A stretch of DNA of 64,000 nt, from contig CALAIL010000027.1 in NCBI GenBank assembly GCA_937923255.1, positions 1 to 64,000 of the forward strand. Reading direction: 5' to 3'. Position 1 is the stretch's first letter. The number at the start of each line of letters is the position of its first letter. Source of the stretch: an uncultured Propionivibrio sp. (lineage in GTDB: Bacteria > Pseudomonadota > Gammaproteobacteria > Burkholderiales > Rhodocyclaceae). Shown in pieces: positions 53,494-62,184 of the stretch. The position numbers and the translations under genes are program-made. A model generated the notes under the pieces. It did no database searches. It worked only from the letters and a program-made list of their open reading frames with translations, and was not told the origin of the DNA.

Positions 53494-53739
53494 GAAGCCC
53501 TTGTATTTAGGGCGTCTCAGAGGCGATGCTCTAAAACCCGCGTCAATAGGGCATCTCAGAAGGGGCGCTCTGAAGTCCTTATAAACAGGGCGTCTCCGGG
53601 CAGGGCGCCTGCCAGCCCTTTATTGATACGGGTTTTAGAGGCGCCTGCCCGGAGTACCTCCGAAGCGCCTTTATCCACGCGGGTTTCCGGGCGGGCGCCT
53701 GGAGATGCCCTATTTACGCGGGCTCCGGAGGGGCTTGTG
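53494..53739. repeat. 39-bp tandem repeat array D (six units)
   Basis: Units start at 53494, 53533, 53572, 53611, 53662 and 53701; a 12-bp insertion splits the fourth and fifth. Units one to four align one-to-one with units one to four of array B at 10756. The left flank (about 53396-53493) also aligns with 10649-10755. The array lies between lysE and the convergent phosphofructokinase gene. Confidence 0.85.
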
Positions 53740-53799
53740 GGAAAGCATTCAGCGCTGTTCGCTGATCCGTCGTTTTATCAATGCGCCCACGCGAACGGT

Positions 53800-55137
53800 T
53801 CAGCCGGGAAAGGCGGCAAAGTTTTGTCCCGTCGTTGCCAGCACGGCGTGCCATTCCGGGCTGTTTAAGTCCATCTGCTTTTTCTGGCTGGTCAACAGTT
53901 CGGTGGGGACATGTGTGAATACGTCGTGCTGATGGCCGATAACCAGTCCGGTTTTGCCTGCCATGGCGGCGTGAACGGCGTTGCGCGCAAAGAAGTCGCA
54001 GAGAACGCCGTCTTCCGGGCAGGCAGGGACGCTGCGGATGAGGTAGCTGGGGTCGATATAGCGCAGGGTGAACGGGATGCCTTCCTGTTTGAAATAGGCA
54101 TCGATGCGCTCGCGCAGGAACAATCCGATGTCCTTGGATTTAAGGTTGCCGGAGGCATCGTATTCGTCCTTGCCGCCGGTGATGAGGTGCTGCCCGGCGC
54201 CTTCGGCAACGAGAATGACCGCGTGCGCGCGCTTGAGAATCCGCTTTTTGAGCGCTTCCAGAAAGCCGTTTTCGCCGTCGAGGACGAACGGCACTTCCGG
54301 AACCAGCGTGAAATTGACTTCCTGGCTGGCGATGGTGGCGCCGGCAGCGATGAATCCGGCGTGGCGCCCCATGATTTTGACCAGTGAAATGCCGTTATGT
54401 ATGCTGTGCGCTTCAGTGTGCGCGCCCATCAGCGCCTGTGTGGCCTCCTGGACGGCGGTGACGTAGCCGAAGGTGCGCGAGACGAAGGCAACGTCGTTGT
54501 CGATGGTTTTCGGTACGCCGACAACGGAAAGCGCGTAGCCGCGCTGGCGGGCTTCGTTGAGCAGCGCAAGTCCGCCGCGTTGTGTGCCGTCGCCGCCGAC
54601 GACGAAGAGAATATTGATCTTGCGCCGAATCAAGTTGTCGACAGCAATGCTGGTGTCGACCGGGCCACGCGAGGTTTTCAGCGCCGAACCACCATCTTTG
54701 TGGATGTCGTCAACAAACTCTGGTGTTAATGGAATAGGCTCAGCACCGCGCCACGGATCGAGGCCCTGATAGCCGCCGACAAAGCCGAGAATTTCGCGCA
54801 CACCGTAGCCGTGGTACAGCTGTCGAACCAGTGAGCGGATCACATTGTTCAACCCCGGACAAAGGCCGCCGCAGGTGACGATAGCAGCACGAGTGGTTCG
54901 TGCGTCGAAGAACAGTTTTTCGCGCGGGCCGGCGATTTCGAGGCGGATATCCTCGGTCGGCGGCGCATTGGGCGTGATGATGGGCGAGGAAAGCACGCGC
55001 GCTTGATCGCTGACGAAATACGTGAGCGGTGAGGGAAAGCGTGCGGTTCCGAGGACGGGAATGTCGTTCATTGTCGTGTCGGTGGGGCGGGCTGTCGAAG
55101 TGGGAAGAGTGGCAAAATAGGCAAGCCAGTGTTGCAT
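53800..55137 (-). CDS. pfkA: 6-phosphofructokinase, group III, ATP-like donor motif
   Basis: A 445-aa cytoplasmic kinase of fructose 6-phosphate, of the type related to both plant-like and trypanosomal enzymes. Donor loop CGGLCPGLN is at 89-97, the donor-selecting motif GGDGT at 181-185 (Gly at the key position as in ATP enzymes), and PKTIDND at 209-215 with the Lys seen in both PPi and trypanosomal ATP forms. MGRHAGFIA near 265 and a YIDPSYLIRS block near 375 complete the fold. Met at 55071 is an alternative start. The window thus holds one PPi-like and one ATP-like phosphofructokinase. Confidence 0.88.
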   Translation of the reverse strand: MQHWLAYFATLPTSTARPTDTTMNDIPVLGTARFPSPLTYFVSDQARVLSSPIITPNAPPTEDIRLEIAGPREKLFFDARTTRAAIVTCGGLCPGLNNVIRSLVRQLYHGYGVREILGFVGGYQGLDPWRGAEPIPLTPEFVDDIHKDGGSALKTSRGPVDTSIAVDNLIRRKINILFVVGGDGTQRGGLALLNEARQRGYALSVVGVPKTIDNDVAFVSRTFGYVTAVQEATQALMGAHTEAHSIHNGISLVKIMGRHAGFIAAGATIASQEVNFTLVPEVPFVLDGENGFLEALKKRILKRAHAVILVAEGAGQHLITGGKDEYDASGNLKSKDIGLFLRERIDAYFKQEGIPFTLRYIDPSYLIRSVPACPEDGVLCDFFARNAVHAAMAGKTGLVIGHQHDVFTHVPTELLTSQKKQMDLNSPEWHAVLATTGQNFAAFPG

Positions 55138-55240
55138 CTGTTATGAAGGCGCCTAGTATCTCCCGGCGCCGCTCGTCGGGTCAAACCCCCGCTGTTCTGG
55201 TTGCCGAAGGGGGCTTGAACGTTCGGCTAAAATAGTGCGC

Positions 55241-55702
55241 ATGAAGCCATTGTCCGTCATTTTGATGTATCCGGTTCGCCAGGCGTCGTGCGGCTTTTTG
55301 GCGGCGGCGCTGGCCTTGCCAGCACACGCGGCGTGGCGGGAGATCGAACGCTTTGAGGATGGCGTGCGCATCTATGTCGATGATGCGGCCGCCGTGCAGC
55401 GTGATGACAATCAGGCGATTTTGCGACATCTGGTTCGCTGGAATGAGCCGCAAAACGATGAGGCATCTGATGCGGAAAGTCGGGAGGGCGTAGCGTTGCC
55501 GGTTTATCTGTCGACGCTTGTGCAGACGCAGTACGATTGCCGCAGCAGGCTGTTCAAATACCTGTCGTCATGGTCTTTCGCCGGAGCAATGGGCGATGGT
55601 GTCCGGGTCACAGCTGATGAAGATGCTGCCGGGCGCTGGGAGCCGGTGTCTGACGGGTCGATGGAAGAGAAGTTGTGGAAAATCGCTTGCGCTATCAGGT
55701 AG
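55241..55702 (+). CDS. Surface-adhesin protein E-like exported protein
   Basis: A 153-aa protein with an N-terminal signal peptide (hydrophobic residues about 14-27, cleavage near LPAHA). The remainder matches the Haemophilus protein E-type domain: EIERFEDGVRIYVDD near residue 35, TQYDCRSRLFKYLSSW near 97, FAGAMGDGVRVTADEDAAGRWEPVSDGSMEEKLWKIAC at the end. Such proteins are periplasmic or outer-surface and their role in environmental bacteria is unknown. I use ATG 55241; a GTG two codons upstream is possible. The downstream gene overlaps by 28 bp. Confidence 0.75.
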   Translation: MKPLSVILMYPVRQASCGFLAAALALPAHAAWREIERFEDGVRIYVDDAAAVQRDDNQAILRHLVRWNEPQNDEASDAESREGVALPVYLSTLVQTQYDCRSRLFKYLSSWSFAGAMGDGVRVTADEDAAGRWEPVSDGSMEEKLWKIACAIR

Positions 55703-56124
55703 AAGAAGATCAGGCGGCGCGTGAGGATAGACTTGCGGCGCCTGGGGCGTCTGCGCAGGTGGATGCGGAGTTCCGGGTGATTTGCCTGTGTGCGGAATGG
55801 TGCGGGACATGCCGCGAGTATCAGCCGGTGTTTACCGAGGTAAGCCAAGCGTTCCCGCATATGTTTTTCCGCTGGCTGGATATTGAAGACGAGGCTGACG
55901 CCGTGGGCGATCTGGATGTCGAAAATTTTCCGACGCTGTTGATTGCCCGCAAACAATGGGTGTTGTACTTTGGCGCGATGTTGCCGCAACCCGGTCATTT
56001 GCGGCATTTACTGGAAGTATTCGGCAGGCAGTCTTTGGCGGATAGTCAGGAATATGCGCTTTTCAGCCCGGGTGCGCGCGCTTGGCAAAATGACGCCGAT
56101 TTGCAACGGTTATGCGTCATTTGA
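55675..56124 (+). CDS. Thioredoxin-like protein with CGTC motif
   Basis: A 149-aa thioredoxin-fold protein. The active site is EWCGTCREYQPVF with Cys43 and Cys46, followed by VENFPTLLIARK with the cis-Pro near residue 84 and a C-terminal helix. No signal peptide is seen, so it is probably cytoplasmic. The proposed GTG start at 55675 lies inside the upstream gene, suggesting coupling; the exact start is uncertain because no strong ribosome site is present. The partner protein is unknown. Confidence 0.75.
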   Translation: MENRLRYQVEEDQAAREDRLAAPGASAQVDAEFRVICLCAEWCGTCREYQPVFTEVSQAFPHMFFRWLDIEDEADAVGDLDVENFPTLLIARKQWVLYFGAMLPQPGHLRHLLEVFGRQSLADSQEYALFSPGARAWQNDADLQRLCVI

Positions 56125-56278
56125 ATACACGCAGAGAATGATGTGAAATTTGGCTGGGCGTAGCTATCTGAATGGAATCAGGCGTTTGTACAATTCATTT
56201 CCTTTGTTCTATTCGTGCCGCCGTCTGTCGCTATGCGGATATCTGGACTACCTGCTTGCGCGGATCTGTTCGCCGTTT

Positions 56279-56569
56279 TCAGTAAATAAGCCAGAGCAGA
56301 GGAAGGAATGCGGCATGAATAAATTGCCAAATAAATCTTTGCTTGCTTGTGTGCGCAAAAAGAAAAGCAGTGAATCCGATAGCCAGTGCAGTTTCGGGCC
56401 AGGGTAGCGGCTCGTTGCGCAGGCCAAAATAGGGCCACGCAAGAGACAGTACAGCGATAACGGCTGCGCTCTGTAGTGCCAGTTGGCGGAATAAAAAAGA
56501 AGTGTTAGTGCTAGCGCCGGTCGTTTCTGGCAGTTTCTCGTCATGGAAGGGCGACTTGTGTGCGGTCAA
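56279..56569 (-). CDS. Small predicted membrane protein
   Basis: A 96-aa protein I do not recognise. A polar N-terminus is followed by two hydrophobic stretches (about residues 32-50 and 58-70) and a third short one at the very end (FLPLLWLIY). AAGGA lies 6 nt before a TTG start at 56569. The protein ends inside a hydrophobic segment, so it may be the truncated N-terminal part of a longer membrane protein. Downstream on the minus strand I find no continuation. Confidence 0.45.
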   Translation of the reverse strand: MTAHKSPFHDEKLPETTGASTNTSFLFRQLALQSAAVIAVLSLAWPYFGLRNEPLPWPETALAIGFTAFLFAHTSKQRFIWQFIHAAFLPLLWLIY

Positions 56570-56708
56570 TGAAATTCCTTGATGAAGTCAATCTGTATGG
56601 CAGGTTGCAGAATACAGGAGAACCGCTATTTGGCAGAAGCCAAAAGATATGCATTAAATATTTTGATACGAAATCAATTATTCATGATGTGTTTGTGAGT
56701 ATAAGTGT

Positions 56709-56737
56709 TTGACAAACTCTGACTCTTGTCCCAAAAT
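56709..56737 (+). promoter_or_regulatory. Promoter of the tRNA-Tyr-Gly-Thr-tuf operon
   Basis: A perfect TTGACA (56709-56714), 17-bp spacer and a CAAAAT -10 (56732-56737) lie 16 bp before tRNA-Tyr. Confidence 0.6.
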
Positions 56738-56752
56738 AAACGATTCCGGATA

Positions 56753-56837
56753 GGAGGGATACCCAAGCGGTCAACGGGAACAGACTGTAAATCTGTCGGC
56801 TCTGCCTTCGAAGGTTCGAATCCTTCTCCCTCCACCA
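56753..56837 (+). tRNA. tRNA-Tyr (GTA)
   Basis: An 85-nt tRNA with a long variable arm, acceptor GGAGGGA/TCCCTCC, anticodon GTA within CTGTAAA, T-loop TTCGAAT and encoded CCA. First of three tRNA genes preceding tuf. Confidence 0.97.
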
Positions 56838-56901
56838 AAGATGCTGTCTCGATATAGCGGCAAAGGCAACGGTTTTAGCGGGTTGATGGTTTTTTGTTTT
56901 T

Positions 56902-56975
56902 GCGGGTGTAGCTCAATGGTAGAGCCGAAGCCTTCCAAGCTTAAGACGAGGGTTCGATTCCCTTCACCCGCTCCA
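56902..56975 (+). tRNA. tRNA-Gly (TCC)
   Basis: A 74-nt tRNA with acceptor GCGGGTG/CACCCGC, anticodon loop CTTCCAA giving TCC, and encoded CCA. Shares acceptor and T-arm with tRNA-Gly(CCC) at 14950. Confidence 0.97.
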
Positions 56976-57018
56976 GGCGATCAGCGGTGTTGAAGGCAAT
57001 GGGTTAGTGGTGTTAGTT

Positions 57019-57093
<75 letters not shown>

Positions 57094-57144
57094 CAGTTTT
57101 ACATTGTGCATTGTGGTTTCTTATTTTTTAGTGAGGTATCGGCT

Positions 57145-58335
57145 ATGGCAAAGGCGAAATTTGAGCGGACGAAGCCGCACGTGAATGTTGGGACGATTGG
57201 TCACGTGGATCATGGTAAGACGACGTTGACGGCGGCGATCACGACGATTCTGTCGAAGAAATTTGGAGGAGAGGCCAAGGGCTACGATCAGATTGACAAC
57301 GCGCCGGAAGAAAAGGCGCGCGGGATCACCATCAACACTTCACACGTTGAATACGAAACCGAAAATCGTCACTACGCCCACGTTGACTGCCCGGGGCACG
57401 CCGACTACATCAAAAACATGATCACCGGTGCGGCCCAGATGGACGGAGCCATCCTCGTAGTTTCTGCGGCGGACGGCCCCATGCCGCAAACGCGGGAACA
57501 CATCCTGCTTGCTCGCCAAGTCGGCGTTCCCTGTATCATCGTTTTTCTCAACAAATGCGACATGGTCGATGACGCCGAACTTCTTGAACTCGTTGAAATG
57601 GAAGTACGCGAACTACTCTCCAAATACGAATTCCCGGGCGACGACATCCCCATCATCAAAGGCAGCGCACTGAAAGCCATAGAAGGCGACACCAGCGATC
57701 TCGGGGAAGGCGCCATTTTAGCCTTGGCTGCGGCACTCGACAGCTACATCCCCGCGCCTGAACGCACCATTGACAAACCCTTCCTGCTCCCGATCGAAGA
57801 CGTATTCTCCATTTCTGGACGAGGCACCGTCGTGACCGGACGTGTCGAACGCGGCATCATCAAAGTTGGTGAAGAAATCGAAATTGTCGGCATCAAACCC
57901 ACCCAGAAAACCACCTGTACCGGTGTTGAAATGTTCCGCAAACTGCTCGATCAAGGCCAGGCAGGCGACAACGTGGGCGTTCTTCTGCGTGGCACCAAGC
58001 GAGAAGAAGTTGAGCGCGGACAAGTGCTTGCCAAGCCGGGTACCATCACCCCGCATACGCACTTCACGGGCGAAGTCTATGTCCTCTCCAAGGAAGAAGG
58101 TGGCCGTCACACCCCCTTCTTCAACAACTACCGTCCGCAGTTCTACTTCCGGACTACAGATGTTACGGGTGCCATCACTCTGCCGGAGGGCACTGAAATG
58201 GTGATGCCGGGCGACAATGTTGCCATGACGGTCAAACTGATCGTACCGATCGCCATGGAAGAAGGCTTGCGCTTTGCTATCCGCGAAGGCGGTCGTACCG
58301 TTGGCGCCGGCGTAGTAACCAAGATTATCGAATAA
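57145..58335 (+). CDS. tuf: Elongation factor Tu
   Basis: GTPase that brings aminoacyl-tRNA to the ribosome. The 396-aa protein has G1 GHVDHGKT near residue 18, the switch RGITIN near 58, DCPGHADY near 80, NKCDM near 135 and the C-terminal beta-barrel ending [19 protein letters not shown] lies upstream of the ATG. Third-position choice shifts from G-ending codons in about the first 35 codons to C-ending codons in the body and back near the end. It sits in the tufB-type tRNA-Tyr/Gly/Thr-tuf-tRNA-Trp context. Confidence 0.98.
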   Translation: MAKAKFERTKPHVNVGTIGHVDHGKTTLTAAITTILSKKFGGEAKGYDQIDNAPEEKARGITINTSHVEYETENRHYAHVDCPGHADYIKNMITGAAQMDGAILVVSAADGPMPQTREHILLARQVGVPCIIVFLNKCDMVDDAELLELVEMEVRELLSKYEFPGDDIPIIKGSALKAIEGDTSDLGEGAILALAAALDSYIPAPERTIDKPFLLPIEDVFSISGRGTVVTGRVERGIIKVGEEIEIVGIKPTQKTTCTGVEMFRKLLDQGQAGDNVGVLLRGTKREEVERGQVLAKPGTITPHTHFTGEVYVLSKEEGGRHTPFFNNYRPQFYFRTTDVTGAITLPEGTEMVMPGDNVAMTVKLIVPIAMEEGLRFAIREGGRTVGAGVVTKIIE

Positions 58336-58343
58336 CAGTCATC

Positions 58344-58376
58344 GGGGCGGTCGCTGGTGCTGCCGCCCCTTCGTTC
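58344..58376 (+). terminator. Terminator after tuf
   Basis: GGGGCGG (58344-58350) pairs with CCGCCCC (58363-58369), followed by TTCGTTCTTT. A second AAAAGCGT/ACGCTTTT hairpin follows at about 58394-58421. Confidence 0.65.
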
Positions 58377-58432
58377 TTTGGGAAAAATATGCAAAAAGCG
58401 TTTCGCAGTTGAGACGCTTTTATCTCTGTTGC

Positions 58433-58508
58433 AGGGGCATAGCTCAATTGGCAGAGCGTCGGTCTCCAAAACCGAAGGTTGGGGGTTCGAGACCCTCTGC
58501 CCCTGCCA
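58433..58508 (+). tRNA. tRNA-Trp (CCA)
   Basis: A 76-nt tRNA with acceptor AGGGGCA/TGCCCCT, anticodon loop CTCCAAA giving CCA, T-arm GGGGG/CCCTC-type and an encoded CCA end. It lies just before secE, as in most Proteobacteria. Confidence 0.97.
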
Positions 58509-58533
58509 TTTTCATCTCTGTGGCTGACTATTG

Positions 58534-58887
58534 ATGGCCGATAAAATCAAGTTTGTTTTAGCGCTTCTCCTCTTGGTTGCTGGCATTGCAGGTTTTTACC
58601 TGCTATCGGATCAGGCAATGATTTTGCGTGTGCTGGCTGTTTTGGCGGGGTTGGGCGCTTCCATAGTCGTTGCTTGGCAAACTGTGCCCGGACGCCAGTT
58701 TTTTGATTTTGCCAAAGAGTCGATCAATGAGGCTAAAAAAGTTGTTTGGCCGACACGAAAAGAGACTCTGAAGATGACGGGGCTGGTTTTTGCCTTTGCT
58801 GTTGTCATGGCCACTTTTTTGTGGATGGCCGATAAGGGGATCGAATGGGTGCTGTATGACCTCATTCTTCAGTGGAGGAAGGTATGA
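58534..58887 (+). CDS. secE: Preprotein translocase subunit SecE
   Basis: Small essential subunit of the SecYEG channel. The 117-aa protein has two N-terminal hydrophobic helices (about residues 7-45), the amphipathic clamp with [22 protein letters not shown] near residue 61, and a final helix. The ATG at 58534 has no clear ribosome site; a TTG one codon upstream is possible. It overlaps nusG by 4 bp (ATGA). Confidence 0.95.
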   Translation: MADKIKFVLALLLLVAGIAGFYLLSDQAMILRVLAVLAGLGASIVVAWQTVPGRQFFDFAKESINEAKKVVWPTRKETLKMTGLVFAFAVVMATFLWMADKGIEWVLYDLILQWRKV

Positions 58888-59417
58888 ACAAACGTTGGTA
58901 TGTGGTTCATGCCTATTCTGGTTTTGAGAAGAGTGTCCAGCGCGCTTTGTCTGAACGAGTTGCCAGACATGGAATGCAGGCCTCTTTTGGACGTATTTTG
59001 GTGCCGGTTGAAGAGGTTGTTGAATTGCGCTCAGGGCAAAAAAGCATTACTGAGCGTAAATTTTTTCCAGGTTATGTGCTTGTCGAAATGGAAATGAATG
59101 ACGAAACCTGGCATTTGGTGAAAAGTACGCCAAAGGTGACGGGTTTTGTTGGCGGTAGTGCGAATAAGCCGACGCCGATTTCTGAAAAAGAAGTCGAAAA
59201 AATTCTGCAGCAGATGCAGGATGGTGTCGAAAGGCCGCGTCCCAAGGTATTGTTTGAACCGGGTGAAGTTGTACGTATCAAAGAGGGGCCGTTTGCGGAC
59301 TTTAATGGTTCGGTCGAGCAAGTCAATTATGAAAAAAATCGCTTGCGCGTTTCCGTCACAATTTTTGGTCGCGCAACCCCGGTGGAATTGGAGTTTGGCC
59401 AAGTCGAAAAAGGCTGA
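58884..59417 (+). CDS. nusG: Transcription termination/antitermination factor NusG
   Basis: Binds RNA polymerase, promotes pausing control, Rho action and transcription-translation coupling. The 177-aa protein starts [16 protein letters not shown], has the NGN block FPGYVLVEM near 62 and a C-terminal KOW domain with [25 protein letters not shown] (start EGPFADF near 134). GGAGGAAGG lies before the ATG at 58884. Confidence 0.97.
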   Translation: MNKRWYVVHAYSGFEKSVQRALSERVARHGMQASFGRILVPVEEVVELRSGQKSITERKFFPGYVLVEMEMNDETWHLVKSTPKVTGFVGGSANKPTPISEKEVEKILQQMQDGVERPRPKVLFEPGEVVRIKEGPFADFNGSVEQVNYEKNRLRVSVTIFGRATPVELEFGQVEKG

Positions 59418-59540
59418 TTTTTGGAAAATGTTTTCTGCTGCTTGTATATGGCGGCAGAGCATCAAAGTGTGGCCACGGCCGCAAATTTTTTAGTGGGGAG
59501 CGTTTTTTAGCGCGTTTTACCCAAATTTTGGAGTTATATC

Positions 59541-59972
59541 GTGGCAAAAAAAATTGCTGGATTTATCAAGTTACAAGTGCCGGCTGGTAAGGCAAACCCT
59601 TCACCCCCTATTGGTCCTGCGCTCGGTTCGCGCGGTCTCAATATTATGGAATTCTGTAAAGCTTTTAATGCGCAAACACAGGGCGTCGAACCCGGTTTGC
59701 CGATCCCTGTGGTCATTACAGCTTATGCGGATAAAAGTTTTACCTTCATTATGAAAACGCCGCCGGCGACGATTTTGATTAAAAAGGCCGCCGGTATCCA
59801 GAAGGGGAGTTCCAAACCACATACCGATGTGGTTGGTAAGTTGACGCGTGCGCAATGCGAAGCAATCGCTACCCAGAAAATGCCCGATCTGACGGCGGCC
59901 GATATGGATGCGGCTGTTCGCACGATTGCAGGCAGTGCACGTTCGATGGGTATTACCGTGGAAGGACTGTAA
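59541..59972 (+). CDS. rplK: 50S ribosomal protein L11
   Basis: 143-aa protein of the ribosomal GTPase centre. GTG start. The N-terminal domain has [20 protein letters not shown] with the conserved prolines. The C-terminal RNA-binding half contains [11 protein letters not shown] and [23 protein letters not shown] lies about 9 bp upstream. First of the rplK-rplA pair after nusG. Confidence 0.98.
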   Translation: MAKKIAGFIKLQVPAGKANPSPPIGPALGSRGLNIMEFCKAFNAQTQGVEPGLPIPVVITAYADKSFTFIMKTPPATILIKKAAGIQKGSSKPHTDVVGKLTRAQCEAIATQKMPDLTAADMDAAVRTIAGSARSMGITVEGL

Positions 59973-59973
59973 T

Positions 59974-60663
59974 ATGACCGCGTTGACAAAAAAACAAAAA
60001 GTGCTGCAGAGCAAGATTGACCGCAGCAAAATTTATTCAGTGGCCGAAGCGCTGAATCTGGCTAAGGAATGCGCGACTGCTAAATTTGATGAGTCAGTTG
60101 ATATTGCCGTAAGCCTTGGTATTGATCCGCGCAAGTCCGATCAGGCGGTACGCGGTTCTGTTCTTCTTCCCGCAGGAACGGGCAAGACTGTGCGCGTTGC
60201 GGTATTTGCTCAAGGGGACAAGGCAGAGGACGCGAAAGCGGCGGGCGCAGATATTGTCGGTTTTGATGACTTAGCCGCCGAAGTTAAGGCAGGCAATATT
60301 AATTTTGATGTGGTGATTGCAACGCCGGATACGATGCGTGTCGTCGGGCAGCTCGGCCAAATCCTTGGCCCGCGCGGTCTCATGCCAAACCCAAAAGTTG
60401 GAACTGTCACTATGGATGTGACAAGTGCAGTGCGCAATGCCAAAGCTGGTCAAGTCCAATATCGCGCGGATAAAGGAGGCATCGTCCATGGCACGATTGG
60501 TCGCGCCTCGTTCAGTGTCGAGCAGCTCGAGCAAAATCTTAAAGCTTTGGTCGATGCGCTAATCAAGGCGAAGCCCGCGTCATCCAAAGGGCAGTATTTG
60601 AAGAAAATTTCTGTGTCGAGCACGATGGGACCGGGTGTTCGTGTTGATACGAGTTCGTTGTAA
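59974..60663 (+). CDS. rplA: 50S ribosomal protein L1
   Basis: 229-aa ribosomal stalk protein and translational repressor of the L11 operon in E. coli. Motifs: [20 protein letters not shown] near residue 34 and [19 protein letters not shown] near 131. The ATG follows the rplK stop by 1 bp, so the two are coupled. An upstream frame to 59908 belongs to rplK in another phase. Confidence 0.98.
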   Translation: MTALTKKQKVLQSKIDRSKIYSVAEALNLAKECATAKFDESVDIAVSLGIDPRKSDQAVRGSVLLPAGTGKTVRVAVFAQGDKAEDAKAAGADIVGFDDLAAEVKAGNINFDVVIATPDTMRVVGQLGQILGPRGLMPNPKVGTVTMDVTSAVRNAKAGQVQYRADKGGIVHGTIGRASFSVEQLEQNLKALVDALIKAKPASSKGQYLKKISVSSTMGPGVRVDTSSL

Positions 60664-60699
60664 GCAATAAGACGGTGGAGTTTGTTATGCAAGCTTCAC

Positions 60700-60947
60700 C
60701 CAGGACTTTGGGCCGTCCGCCAGTGATCATTACTTCTGATGGTTGGCAGACGGATCGTCAAAGACCGCAGGTGTTCAAGGTTTTTCCAAGAACTTAAGCG
60801 TGTAAGCGGCCTGCGTAGACGGTGTATCCCGAACAAGATGGTTTGACGGCAGTTTGTATGTTGCTGGCGCCTCTGGTTCAGGTCGCCGTGGGGGCGGCGG
60901 ATATCGTTGATATTTGCCGTAAATTGACTTGAAAGGAGGAAAGACCC
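60700..60947 (+). promoter_or_regulatory. Ribosomal protein L10 leader (rplJ-rplL 5' region)
   Basis: A 284-bp gap between rplA and rplJ. It includes the beta-proteobacterial L10-leader-like blocks GGATCGTCAAAGACCGCAGG near 60752 and GGCCTGCGTAGACGGTG near 60806, ending in the AAAGGAGG ribosome site. L10 or L10-(L12)4 binding here represses its own translation in related bacteria. Identification is from recognisable blocks and position. Confidence 0.65.
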
Positions 60948-61445
60948 GTGGGTCTCAATCTTGATGATAAAAAAGCTGTCGTGGCAGAGGTTTCGGCGCA
61001 GGTGTCCAATGCGCAGACGATCGTTGTCGCCGAGTACAGTGGAATCGCGGTGGGCAGTCTTACCAAGTTGCGTGCGCAGGCCCGTAAGTCTGACGTTTAT
61101 CTGCGTGTGCTGAAAAATACCTTGGTACGCCGTGCCGTCGAAGGCAGCCCTTTTGCCGATCTTACCGCACATCTGACGGGGCCATTGATTTACAGTATTT
61201 CTGCCGATCCCGTGGCAGCGGCCAAGGTGCTCAACGAGTACGCAAAAGCTGATCCCAAGCTGGTATTAAAAGCCGGGTGCTATGCGGGCAAAGTGTTGGA
61301 TAAAGCTGGCGTACAGGCGTTGGCGTCAATCCCAAGTCGCGACGAACTGCTGGCCAAACTGCTGGGCGTGATGAAAGCGCCGGTTGCAGGGTTTGCTGTT
61401 GCGCTTGGCGCATTGGCGAAGCAACGCGAGGGCGCTGCGGCCTAA
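60948..61445 (+). CDS. rplJ: 50S ribosomal protein L10
   Basis: 165-aa stalk base protein that anchors L7/L12 dimers. GTG start with AAAGGAGG 9 bp upstream. Begins [15 protein letters not shown], with [20 protein letters not shown] near 26 and [16 protein letters not shown] near 51. The C-terminal helix binds L12. A bulged hairpin and T-run separate it from rplL. Confidence 0.97.
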   Translation: MGLNLDDKKAVVAEVSAQVSNAQTIVVAEYSGIAVGSLTKLRAQARKSDVYLRVLKNTLVRRAVEGSPFADLTAHLTGPLIYSISADPVAAAKVLNEYAKADPKLVLKAGCYAGKVLDKAGVQALASIPSRDELLAKLLGVMKAPVAGFAVALGALAKQREGAAA

Positions 61446-61459
61446 TGTACCGTTGATTG

Positions 61460-61491
61460 GCAAGTTTGAAAACATCTCAAATTGCTTTTTT
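61460..61491 (+). terminator. Hairpin with T-run between rplJ and rplL
   Basis: GCAAGTTTGA (61460-61469) pairs with TCAAATTGC (61477-61485) with one bulged G, followed by TTTTTT. Because it lies inside the operon it is more likely an attenuator than a full stop. Confidence 0.6.
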
Positions 61492-61516
61492 GTATCCGAT
61501 TTAGGAGTGTCTGATT

Positions 61517-61894
61517 ATGGCAATTAGTAAGGAAGAAATTCTGGAAGCCGTTGGTAATATGACGGTTATGGAACTGAACGACCTGGTCAAGGCGTTCGAA
61601 GAAAAATTTGGTGTCTCTGCCGCCGCGATGGCTGTCGCGGCGCCAGGCGCTGGCGGTGGTGCGGCGGCCGCTGCAGAAGAACAGACCGAGTTCACTGTTG
61701 TTCTGGCGGCGGTGGGTGACAAGAAAGTCGAAGTCATCAAGGTTGTGCGTGCAGCGACCGGATTGGGGCTGAAAGAAGCTAAAGATCTTGTTGACGGCGC
61801 GCCGAAACCCGTTAAAGAAGGTGTTGCCAAGGCAGATGCTGAAGCGCTCAAGAAGCAACTTGAAGACGCTGGTGCCAAGGTCGAAATCAAGTAA
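61517..61894 (+). CDS. rplL: 50S ribosomal protein L7/L12
   Basis: 125-aa acidic stalk protein that recruits translational GTPases. N-terminal dimerisation helices, an Ala/Gly hinge (residues about 38-51) and the C-terminal domain with [21 protein letters not shown] and [21 protein letters not shown] blocks are complete. It is followed by an attenuator hairpin before rpoB. Confidence 0.98.
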   Translation: MAISKEEILEAVGNMTVMELNDLVKAFEEKFGVSAAAMAVAAPGAGGGAAAAAEEQTEFTVVLAAVGDKKVEVIKVVRAATGLGLKEAKDLVDGAPKPVKEGVAKADAEALKKQLEDAGAKVEIK

Positions 61895-61912
61895 TCGCCA
61901 GGTTTTTTGGCT

Positions 61913-61953
61913 GGGCTGACTGCTCTTGGGGTGGTCAGCCCTTTTGTGCTTTT
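61913..61953 (+). terminator. Attenuator hairpin between rplL and rpoB
   Basis: GGGCTGAC (61913-61920) pairs with GTCAGCCC (61934-61941), followed by TTTTGTGCTTTT. Position matches the known partial terminator between L7/L12 and the RNA polymerase genes. Confidence 0.7.
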
Positions 61954-62184
61954 CCGGAAATAGAATTTTTATCTCCTCGTTTCTGGTTCTCCCAAGACTT
62001 GGCTACATTGTGATCAGCGTATAAATACAAGCATGGGATATTGTTTTGATGGATGCCGTCTAGGTTGCTGATAATCTGGTCGATCGTGCGTCTGCTTATA
62101 TTTATTTGTTGCCAAACGTTCCGGATTACCTCGCTCCGGAATGTCGATTGCTAGAGGAATTTGTTCTTGAAGCTCGGAGCTACC

